Notes under the pieces: model-generated
Database searches by the model: none
Told to the model about the DNA's origin: nothing
The model's input: only the letters and a program-made list of their open reading frames with translations
Source: Lonicera japonica
Lineage: Eukaryota; Streptophyta; Magnoliopsida; Dipsacales; Caprifoliaceae
NCBI GenBank assembly: GCA_021464415.1
Contig: CM038466.1
Location: 31,154,833-31,218,832 of the forward strand
DNA length: 64,000 nucleotides
Direction: 5' to 3'
Program-made: the position numbers and the translations under genes
Shown: positions 10,930-20,624 of the stretch, one piece after another
How the letters are laid out: each line of letters starts with the position of its first letter
How positions within the stretch are numbered: position 1 is the stretch's first letter

Positions 10930-13530
10930 ATAACCACAACATCCTCTATAGCTCTGGAATCGCGGCCATAGGTTCGTCTTGAGGCGTCGGCTCTGGAATC
11001 ACGACCGCCCCTCCTCCATCTCTTCCTCCATGACCTACACCCTCACCCCCAACAGCCGGTATCTCCATCTCCCCGTCTAGGTCCTCATCGTCTAAATCCA
11101 AAGCAGCGTCCCTCTGATTGGGGACCGGCGATAGATGACCCAGGACCGTCCTCGACAAATATGACTGTCCCCGAATATAAGTAGGATCTCCTTCCAGTGC
11201 CCGATATCGATCATAGAAGACCCAACCTCGAGTACCCTTTGGCTCTCTCATCAGATATCGGTTTGCAAAGACAGAATAGTCGCCCTCCTAAAAAAAGTCA
11301 GATAGTCGAGCCTGTCAACCAACGCAAGGACCTCTATCGAAGAAATCTCGCCTCTCTGCCTCATCAAGGTGGGTGAAAACAGTGGAATTTGAGGCCAGCA
11401 AACCGATGTATGCTGGTGAATCATCCTCTCGCCAAAATAAAATAGAGGGCCATACTTCTCCTAAATCAACTGCCTGGTCCTCGAAGCCGTCAATGCACGC
11501 GCATAGTCGAAATGAAGACCCATATCACCCCAAGGGGCCCACTCAATCTAAAAAGAGAAAAGAAACAAAGAAAAACTTTTCTTTCAGTCATTTATTTATC
11601 TAAAATGAACACTTACATGTGTTAGAGTGATATATTAAAAGCCATAATTTTTTTGTTGGTTTGGATATGTTATAAACTCGATTTTGCTATTTTAATGAGA
11701 ATCTTTATGGGCAATAGTTGCATTATATTACTTATTTAAATATTGCGCATGTGTGTCTTTTATTCCATATAGTAGATGATTTGGTGTGTAGAGTATAGCT
11801 TACAAACAGAAGATCATATCATCGGTTCTTGTGAAATATAAGTTTAATGGTTCATAGTCTTAAATGAAATTGAACACCCATCGGTAGGATTGTAGCACAA
11901 GTTTTAGTAGTTTATCTTAACTACAGAAAACGGTATAGTTTTAACTCGTTGTACTAGTACACTTTGTGTGTATTGAATAGGACCAGTTTGGGTTAATTGT
12001 TTTTATACTAACTATATAAAACAATTTAAAATCCTATGGTTATTATGATTACTTATGCTCTTAATCTTAAAATAATTAATAGACATATATATGTAGTGTT
12101 TGTTGTTTTAACTCATTAAGAGTGGAATTCATTAATGGATCAATAATTTTCGTGAATTGGATGACGACACTACATGTATGATGAATATTAATTATTGATG
12201 GAATCCACATCTCGGTATAGGGATTGATGATAGCCTCTTGAGAAGTTTATAAGTTTTGATCATGTCAAACCCTGCAGGTGGATTATGTTAATCCGACATG
12301 TCAAATAAGGTAAGTGGTAGGCTCAAGGATTAAGCAGTCATTTAAATATAATTGTCAGTAATTTAATTTAAATGACAGTTATCTATAATCTTAACGTGGG
12401 GAGAATAATTAGTATTTAATAACAAGGAGCTCGAAATATAATTTTGAGATAAGGACGGGAGTGCAATAATAATTCTTTAGTGGTGTGAATTATAATTTAT
12501 GGAAGGAACTAATTTATAGTGGAATTAGGATTCCAACTTTTCATAGGAAGCCCAAACACTTATTTCTCTTTAAGGTCCCTATCGTACCCTTATATATATG
12601 CCGTCTTTATCTTTTCTCATTATAACAATAATTCTCATGAGTTAAGGTTTGTTCTATTGAGAGAGGAAAAAATCTTGGTGATACCGTAGCCCACACTTGG
12701 TGCAAGATTTGATGGCAGAAGGAATACGATAGAAGATTTTTAGGTTTTCGGCACAGCAATCGTAAATCAATCGTAACTTTTGATCGCACCGTTGGATCGG
12801 GCTGATGTTTGGATATGTCATTCGGAACACAAAGTTAATATTATATCGTAAGCAATCAGGACAATCAGAAGTCGTTTCAGTGGCGAAAACAATCAATTTT
12901 CATAGCCCAACGAAAATTAAAAAATCTGACCAAATCGCAATATGATGCTTTCAAAGGTGAAATCCCTTTATTCTTATAGGGTTTTAGCAATAGTTTATTG
13001 TTCAATCTATATGCAATATCAAATGATCATGTATTTATGTCTCCATCAACATGCTCCTCCAATAGGTCAAATACCGCCGCTACACCACTCTCTCGGGTCT
13101 GATATACATAATGAGCCCTGTAGTTCCCCGCTATGAACTGACGAAGAAGAGGAAACTGATCCTCGTTCTCTACGAAGAGATCCACCTAGGCGAGACCCTT
13201 GCAGGTATAGGCCACGAACCAACTATGAAAAATAGAATAAACACAAAGGGTGTTAGCACAGTAAAAAGATAAGTACGAATCAAAAAAGAAAGTACAGAGA
13301 ATTAGAGATTTTATACCTCCCACAACAAAGAAAAGACCTTAAGATTAAGGGCCATATGTCGCGAAACCTGATCCATAGCATCATAAAGGACGACCAGAAT
13401 AAAACCGCCCCAATCACAGTCAAAGAGGGCGCTGAAATCCCTAATATACGGCAACCACAAAAAATGAGTCGTATTTTTTTTTTTCGGGCCTCGAAAAGAT
13501 TATGGAACCTCAGCAGCAATAAGACGTGGG
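10930..13530 (-). pseudogene. Degenerate multi-exon gene, possibly PMD-like
   Basis: Relatively GC-rich coding-like blocks lie on the minus strand in AT-rich DNA. Block 1 (about 13530-13316) reads YIRDFSALFDCDWGGFILVV, then LYDAMDQVSRHMALNL and LLWE, ending at a GT donor (gag|gtataa). The WGG...LYxxMDxVSR pattern recalls the plant mobile domain found in MAIN-like proteins and some Mutator elements. Block 2 (about 13225-13060) reads SWFVAYTCKGLA and later DQFPLLRQFIAGNYRAHY. Block 3 starts after an AG acceptor at about 11549 (IEWAPWGDMGLHFDYARAL) and continues to 10946 with at least two in-frame stops. The PMD assignment is tentative. Confidence 0.4.
11590..13040. other. Insert within the degenerate gene, LTR-like
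   Basis: AT-rich sequence separates block 2 and block 3 of the minus-strand gene. The stretch 12280-12660 (ordered purine/pyrimidine tracts, a ccttatatatatgcc TATA-like box near 12590, then a short transcribed-like leader) resembles a Copia LTR. I could not identify paired TG...CA ends or a target duplication. It could equally be a long intron. Confidence 0.3.
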
Positions 13531-13654
13531 CATACTGCTATCCATTTAACAAATTCAATTGATTTGGTTTTTGTCTTTGATATTTACAAACAAAGAGAGA
13601 GGGGAGAGAGAGGAAGAAGAAGATGTATGTATGTGGATGGGTTTTGTGTTTGAT

Positions 13655-13660
<6 letters not shown>

Positions 13661-13695
<35 letters not shown>
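13661..13695 (+). repeat. (TC)n microsatellite
   Basis: About 17 TC dinucleotides just upstream, in minus-strand sense, of the degenerate gene, where a 5' untranslated pyrimidine/purine tract would be expected. Confidence 0.95.
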
Positions 13696-13698
<3 letters not shown>

Positions 13699-13704
13699 TT
13701 TGTT

Positions 13705-13899
13705 ATTTATTTTTTAATTATATTTTTAAGAAAAAAATCTAATTAAATCTTTTCTTTAAAAAAATAATTGAAAAGACAAAAATGCCCTCATTTCCGTCCT
13801 ACTTAATAGAAAATTTAGACGGGAGGGTCAAAGTGAAACTCACTAATAGTTTAAGAACCAAAGTGGAGCGTTTTTCACAAGTTTAGTGGGAGTAAACAC
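13705..13899. other. Possible terminal repeat of a Mutator-like element
   Basis: The block 'gggtcaaagtgaaactcac' through 'accaaagtggagcgttttt' has the style of long terminal inverted repeats seen in plant Mutator-like elements. It directly abuts the Copia reading frame that resumes at about 13900. I did not find the matching inverse copy on the other side of the gene at 10.9-13.5 kb, so this is a suggestion only. Confidence 0.3.
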
Positions 13900-14583
13900 A
13901 TTTTTCTGGTTTTGTACGTCGATGACATATTGCTTGCCATAAATGACATAGGCATATTGCATGACACCAAGAGATTTCTATCAAAGAATTTTGAAATTAA
14001 AGATCTTGGTAATGCTTCATTTGTGTTAGGAATTGAGATACACCGAGATTGTTCTAGGGGTATATTGGGATTGTCACAAAGGAACTATATTCAGAAAGTT
14101 CTCAATAGATTTGGCATGCAAAATTGTAAACCAGGTGAAACCCCAATCGTTAAGGGAGACAAGTTTAGTCTCAGTCAATGCCCAAAGAATAGCCTTGAAA
14201 TTCAGGAAATGCAAAAGATTCCCTATGCGTCAGCCGTAGCGAGTCTAATGTATGCTTAAGTATGTACACGTCCAGATATTGCGTTCATAGTTGGCATGTT
14301 ATGCAGATATTTAAGTAACCCAGGCATGGATCATTAGAAGGCAGCTAAGCGGGTTATGAGGTATTTACAAAAAACAAAAGAGTACATGCTCACATATAGG
14401 AGATCGGATCAATTAGAGATCATTGGGTATTCCGATTTCGATTTTGATGGATGCCAAGATAGCAAGAGATCTACTTCAGGCTATGTTTATTTGTTAACTG
14501 GTGGAGCGATTTCGTGGAAGTCTGCCAAGCAGACGCTCGTTGCTTCGTCCACCATGACTGCAAAATTTGTAGCATGTTATGAG
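13900..14583 (+). pseudogene. Copia reverse transcriptase/RNase H, first part
   Basis: Reads LVLYVDDILLAINDIG, with the RT catalytic YVDD box, then FEIKDLGNASFVLGIEIHRD and a stop after LMYA. It resumes with TRPDIAFIVGMLCRYLSNPG and the RNase H start (SDFDFDGCQDSKRSTSGYVY, then LVASSTMTAKFVACYE). The DADxAG motif of RNase H is altered to DFDFDG. The N-terminal RT, integrase and gag are missing. The frame is cut in the middle of RNase H at ACYE by the solo LTR at 14584 and resumes exactly after it. Confidence 0.9.
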
Positions 14584-16317
14584 TGACGCGCCGAAAATAT
14601 TTCCGTGCTTAGGTACCCAAGTGCAGGTTGTCAAGTTATAATACTTGGTAAGTCCAAGTGTCGAATCACAAGGATAGTCGGAAAGACGATGTAGTGATTA
14701 CGAGTCCAAGGCTTTGTTTAAGAGAATATGATTGGTTGATTTTAGTTGTTGATTTTAAAGTTTTGCAATAAAAATTAAAATGATGTAATAATAGATGAGA
14801 AAAGGCTAAGGCATTATAGAATTCATTTGTTTTGCAAAGTTAAGTAAAATCAATCTCATTCAAAGTTCTCAATGCAATTCCTAAGTATTGAATATTTTAC
14901 CCATTTCTAAGCAAAAGGGTGTGGAGCAAAAGCAACCCATTCCCATACAAATGTCATATAAAGAAAGGGTGTAAGCAAATATCAACACAAGTGTATCTCT
15001 CATTTTTATCTTGTGACAAAGGGTGTGAAGCAAGTGCAACCCATTCCCATATAATATCAACCAAGATTCAAACTTAAAATACACAAAAAGAAAAGGCATA
15101 AATTTAAACTAGGCATTTAAGAACTCATTGTTAGTTTCCCCTAGGCAAATGACTTGATTATGAAAATAGCTAACTACAAGGAGTTTAGCTCAATAAATCA
15201 TAACATTTCATTTGTCTAAGATTGGGAGGTCTAGGTGGAGGTCAAACTGTCCTATATAGACTTATTTGATAAATACAAATTGAATCCTTCAAATGATTAA
15301 TGAAGTTGTTTATGACATAAATTTAAAAGATCTTCTTTGGCAATACTTTAACTAAGAAGATGATGAGTCTTAAAATCACATAAAGTGTAGAAAGCACTCA
15401 ACATATCATTAAAGTATTTAAAGATTAAAATCTCAAATTTATGGTGTTTCTATGAATATTCAAAGACTAATCATGCTTGGCAATGAAAAGTATCTCATTC
15501 AAAGAAAGAATGGACATAGGCTAGTAAGAAATACACAAGTGTATCATTTTCTCATTAATGCTTGAGATCTATGTATACAAGGCATACAAAGTCAAATCAT
15601 CATATGAAAACTATCTTACTAGCTTATGAATGGTTGAAAAAATGGAGAAGATGAAGGATTCAAAAAGTATTTAACAATACTAACAATGGAATGAGAATTG
15701 AACTTACATAATTAATGCATTGCAAACTTCATCTTTTAGCCTTAGCAAAGAAATTTACTCCATAATAAATGTAGAGACAAGAATTATAAAAGTGAACTCC
15801 ATTTCTCTCTCTAGAAAATAAAACTATTACAAGCTCTCTATAAATTGAGAAATGAGAAGTAATAAAAGTAAGATCTCCTCTCCAAAGCAACAATGAAGAC
15901 TATAAATAGGAGAGTTGTGTTGGATGTTAAAAAATAAACAATGGTTATTTTATTTTTGGTGGAGAATTCCACTATCTTGGATGCTCTTTAATCACATGCA
16001 CAATTCCACTTTCTTTCTTTAATCACATGGACATGGAGACTTCCACTTTCTTGGATGCTCTTTAATCATATGGAGACTCACTTTCTTGGATTCTTTTTGT
16101 CCATGAAAAATTCCACTATTGTATTAAATACAATATTTCTTGAAATCTAGAGACACCAAAATAAACACAAAAATGTGCCTTTCCAAGCATTGTTAAATAC
16201 AAAAGTGCTACGAGACTAATCGCGAAATAAGTTGGCAAACCGAATAGTTTTAGAGAAATAAACGCGTCAAACAACTCCGAAAATAAGCGTATGAATGACA
16301 ATATTAAGCGTTTATCA
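14584..16317 (-). mobile_element. Solo LTR inserted in Copia RNase H
   Basis: The 1734-bp unit starts tgacgcgccgaaaat and ends gcgtttatca (TG...CA). It is flanked by the 5-bp target duplication atgag (14579-14583 and 16318-16322). Removing it plus one duplication rejoins the Copia frame as ACYE|ASNHGIWLQNFV, which confirms both borders. It has no internal region, primer site or polypurine tract, so it is a solo LTR left by LTR-LTR recombination. The minus orientation is inferred from similarity in layout to the LTR at 20625-23496: both begin TGATAA and end after a GTGGATTYGAC-like tract. Probably Gypsy; lineage not determined. Confidence 0.9.
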
Positions 16318-16322
16318 ATGAG

Positions 16323-16680
16323 GCGTCCAATCATGGAATATGGCTGCAAAATTTTGTCACTGGGCTACGAATTTTGGAGGGTGTTGAAAGACCACTCAAA
16401 TTATATTATGACAATAAATCAGTAGTTCTATATTCTAACAACAACAGAAGCTCGTCAAAGTCAAAGCATATTGATATCAAGTTTCTCGTTGTTAAAGAAA
16501 GAGTACAAAGTGGTCAGATTTTCATAGAACACGTTGGAACAAACCCATGATAGTGGATCCGCTTACAAAAGGACTAACACCCAAGGTCTTTCATGAGCAC
16601 ACTGCTCATATGGGTGTTGTACTATTTGAGGATACTTTAGTTTAGTGGGAGTTTATATTTAGGTTGTGGCTCTATGTTAA
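16323..16680 (+). pseudogene. Copia RNase H, second part
   Basis: Continues the frame interrupted at 14583: ASNHGIWLQNFVTGLRIL, YYDNKSVVLYSNNNRSSSKS, KHIDIKFLVVKERVQSGQI, then a stop and DPLTKGLTPKVFHEHTAHMG. The YYDNKSV and HIDIK motifs and the DPLTKGL tail are the normal end of Copia pol. Confidence 0.9.
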
Positions 16681-17041
16681 AGTTTAGAAACATTCAGTTT
16701 ATTTTCTATAGAAATAAAGTATTCAGTTTATCACACTTTGTTAAGTATTTTGAAATATTGATCTCAATAAAGAGAACCAGTTTGAAATAGGCATGTGTGG
16801 ATCACATTACATGTAATTTCTATGCTACACACCATGATTGATTTATGTCATTTGGCTGTGTTGGTATACGTGACCACTAATGGGTCAAGTTACGATTAAT
16901 GTAACAAAGGCCTCTTTGATCCTATATTAATACATTTGATGGACGAGATTGTTTTGAATACCCTAAGGTCATGATAACAAGTTTTGGACCTCACTAAGGT
17001 TAACACATTTATCAAGATACATATGTGGTCCAGTGGGAGAT
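16681..17041 (+). other. Copia 3' non-coding region and polypurine tract
   Basis: Non-coding sequence between the pol stop and the 3' LTR. It ends in the purine-rich tract agtgggaga (17032-17040) immediately before the LTR start tgttgg, as expected for the plus-strand primer of this Copia. Confidence 0.65.
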
Positions 17042-17513
17042 TGTTGGATTAATTTTGTATTAATAGAATTTGGGACCTCACATGTATATAATTAATGTGT
17101 GTGTTATCATTTATAAGCCTAAATTTAAGTGATCGAACTAAGGCTTTTAAATAGGTTTCGGGGTATATTTATCATGGAATTAATGTGTAGATACCTATGG
17201 GCAATTTCTAATTCTATGAGGGGCAGAATTAGAAATAGTGGAAGTCGCCACCGGCCGCTAACCGCCACTAACTGCCATATGAAAAATCATAAATAAGGGG
17301 TTATGGTCCCCTATCTTTCCCTAATGACATTTTTCCTAAATCCTCTCAAAGGAGAAACTCAAGTTTACAAAGGAAAAGGATTGGAAGGTTATATTCATGT
17401 TTTTTTGGGCTAAATCATCATCATGGATTCGGGTACACATTTCTGTTTCTATCTCTTAGTAATTGGCATGATACGCGATTCAAAATTAAGGTTCTTAGGA
17501 TTTAATTTTTACA
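17042..17513 (+). mobile_element. Copia 3' LTR
   Basis: Follows the polypurine tract directly, starts tgttggattaattttg and plausibly ends at ggatttaatttttaca. These ends are a TG...CA pair with an imperfect inverted repeat. Length would be about 472 bp. No 5' LTR is in the window, so the end is inferred from the terminal motif only. Confidence 0.6.
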
Positions 17514-17789
17514 TTTAGTAGTTTATATATATATATATATCTTCTCTCACTCTGTATATGTACGTATTTGTGTTTCTATTTACATCTATCATTGCAGTTT
17601 TAATTGAACGGAGTAAATTTGGATGTAAAGAAAGTATTTCGCGGCTGATTTTTCCTATTAATTTCTTATTTGGTCAGATTGTCAGAAGAAAGGTATCTAG
17701 TGGGTGAGATTAAAACCGCGTAATAAAGACTAATTTATAGATGTATTTAAAATTATCAAATTAAAACATATATATAAATAATTATTACA
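17514..17789. other. AT-rich spacer with (TA)n
   Basis: Contains a short TA run near 17521-17542. The section 17520-17605 (TA run, then cactctgtatatgta and tttacatctatca) recurs in similar form at 58884-58968. No gene. Confidence 0.5.
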
Positions 17790-20170
17790 TTTCAAATTTT
17801 GAATTTAACTTGCAATGAGTACATTGTTATAATCCCAAATTCGAAGTTTAAGGATTAGTAAAGTTATTACCGACAACTAGAATAGAAATCTAACTCAAAA
17901 ACATTGTATATCTATGCACTAATTGTCTTTATGGTGATATATTTGTGTTTATGAAACCAACTGTATTACAGCAATTAACCTAACCATAATGTTCTCAATA
18001 ATTTTTTGTACGTGTATTTCATTTTATATGTACACTAATTATTTGCATATTTGAGTCACTTGTTAAAATAAATTTTACATATGCACTAATTTTTTTCCAC
18101 CTTTCCTTTAACCAATTATCTTTCTATGACACTCTTTAAATATATATATAAATATTTGTTTGTACATATGTTTCATTTTATATGTACACTAATTATTTGC
18201 ATATATGAGTCACTTGTTAAAATAAATTTTACATATGCACTAATTTTTTTCCGCGTTTCCTTTAACCAATTATCTTTGTATGACACTCTTTAAATATATA
18301 TATAAATTAATTTTCCTATAGCTATTAAAAGGTATCATTTTGGCAGCATTTGCACTAATTTTTTTCCGCCTTTCCTTTAACCAATTATCTTTCTATGACA
18401 CTCTTTAAATATATATATATATATATAAACTAATTTTCCTATAGCTATTAAAAGGTATCATTTTGGCATAAGGACTCACACTTCTGCAAGGTGTTGACCC
18501 GCTGAGCTCTTCTGCCTTTTCGTTAACCAATTTTCTTTGTGTGACACTCTTTAAATATATATATATATATACATAAATTAATTTTCCTATAGCCATTAAA
18601 AGGTATCATTTTATTCGGCCTTTCCTTTAACCAATTATCTTTCTATGACACTCTTTAAATATATATATATATAAATTAATTTTCCTATAGCTATTAAAAG
18701 GTATCATTTTGGCTGTAGCTATCGAGCATTTGAATCACGACTCACGCTTTTGCAAGGTGTCCACTCGCTGACCTCTTCCTCCTTTTCTTTAACCAATTAT
18801 CTTTCTATGACACTCTTTAAATATATATATATATAAATTAATTTTCCTATAACTATTAAAAGGTATCATTTTGACTTTAGCTACTGAGCATTTGAATTAG
18901 GACCCGCTAACCTCCAGGGTAATGCTGGAGAACCTCAAAATTAGTCCTCTCGGCCATCTGCACTAAGAATTTTTTCTGTTTACTTTTAATTATTAGAGGG
19001 GATTTTAAAAGTTTGTGTTTGGCCCAAACTCCATGCCAGCCCAGTAAATCATTATAATTATGTTTTTAAATTGGACTCTCGATAAATTAATTTAAATTTC
19101 TTTTAATTTTATTAGAACCAAAAGCTACATGAAATTTAACTATCAATGATGCTAAATGTTGAGTGATTCACTATTTATTTTACTCGTTTGGACTTTAAGA
19201 TAATACATTACTAATTATTTTCGTCTTAGTTATTTTATTATTAGGACCTTGTTTGAAAGAAATATATTTAGCAAATACTACGATTAAGCTTAAGAATAAA
19301 AAAAGAAAATAAAAACTCATCGCTGGCTTTCTCTTTACAGTAATACTGATATTTTTAGTAGATTTTGGGTAGTATTTTTTAATAATATTAATTTTATTGA
19401 AAATTAAAGAATAACATAAATTTAAATTTCTTTTAAATTTGAAATTAAATTATGAAAAAAAATAAAAATAAATAACATGACACTTAGACATTATAGAGAC
19501 CCATTAGATTTAGAGGGCCACCCTCGCAACGTCATCCTCTATTGTTCCCACATAACTGTCATGCTCATTATCCATCTTTGCACCGTTAAATTTTTGGCAT
19601 CAATTCTATCCGATTCATATTTGCATTCAAGAAAGAAATATGGATGTAAATTGTGAGCAAGAAATTATGATACTTACATGTTTTAAATGCTTGCTAAATC
19701 ACATAGATGTCATGTTAATTGACTACAAAAATTATGAATATGCATATTTTATATGCATAATTTTTCAATCTATTTCGATTATTTCAATAATAATTTAGCA
19801 GATGAAAGTTATTTATTTATTTTTTAAACAATAAGATGTGAAAAATATTTAATAAGATTTTGGAGTAAACTAAAATTTGTAATTAGAATTCATATATGCA
19901 TGTAAAAGGTAATTTACCTCTTGATTTGCTAAACAAGATTCTATATATGATCTTACTTGCAATTTATGCAATCCTTTTGTATTACCATGTTGAGGATTAA
20001 AAGTTTAATTGGAAATTGCAAGCCTTCTATATTACCATGTCGATCATAAAAACTTGAATTGGATTAGGTTAGAGTTAGTAATATCGTGATTGTAGTTGGA
20101 ATGAGATGAGGTGTATGTGGTACTAAGGTAGTTGAGGTAATCAGCCTAATTAGAATCAAATGTAGGAGGT
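17790..20170 (-). repeat. Inverted repeat arm B
   Basis: Reverse-complement counterpart of 4975-7640; landmarks are given under arm A. This arm lacks the MITE of arm A but has an internal tandem expansion (18101-18900). No coding content. Confidence 0.65.
18101..18900 (+). repeat. Tandem array, six imperfect units
   Basis: The core tttaaccaattatcttt-ctatgacactctttaaa, followed by a TA run of varying length and attaattttcctatagctat, recurs starting near 18101, 18255, 18369, 18521, 18619 and 18781. Unit length varies (about 100-165 bp) because inserts such as ctcacacttctgcaaggtgt occur in some copies. Arm A has one diverged unit (about 7320-7480, inverted), so the array expanded after the arms separated. 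Confidence 0.85.
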
Positions 20171-20619
20171 ACTAAAAAAATATGATTGATGGCAATATCA
20201 AGTGTAGTGATACTGAAAAAATATGACTGATGGCAATAATGATAGCTAGCTATGATTGGTTGTAATTTATATAAAAAAAATACACATATTTGTCGAGCAA
20301 TCCAAATTTTTCACTTGAACCTTACACATAGAAGAAAATTTTAATATGTTGAATTCAACTTGAGATTTCTAAAACACTAACACTGCAATCTTTCGTTTTT
20401 TAGGAAGAAAATTGTAATTTGTTGAATTCAAGTCTATATGCATGTCCCCTTTGTTATATATATCTATATATATATTATGCTTAACGCGTTTGTTATACTA
20501 ATTTTGCCGAATTATCCACTTATCTCGCTATTAGTGTCTTCGCGTGTTGTGTACCTAATATTTCCCTAGTATGTGTGCTTTTGTTGTGTTTCTATGTGTT
20601 TATAGGCATGGCACGCAAT
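20171..20619. other. AT-rich flank of the LTR stack
   Basis: No gene is seen. The last 20 bases (tataggcatggcacgcaatg) continue, after removal of the LTR at 20625-23496, into ttcaaagaattgatcaag. The joined flank is therefore older than that LTR; I do not recognise its coding content. Confidence 0.45.
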
Positions 20620-20624
20620 GGCCC

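Noticed and set aside
16116..16349. 77-codon minus-strand open frame similar to one at 54014-54274
   Set aside because: The similarity is shared LTR DNA (solo LTR at 14584-16317 and fragment 54027-54167), not a conserved protein.
18405..18596. Tyr/Ile-rich open frame
   Set aside because: Translation of TA runs in the tandem array.
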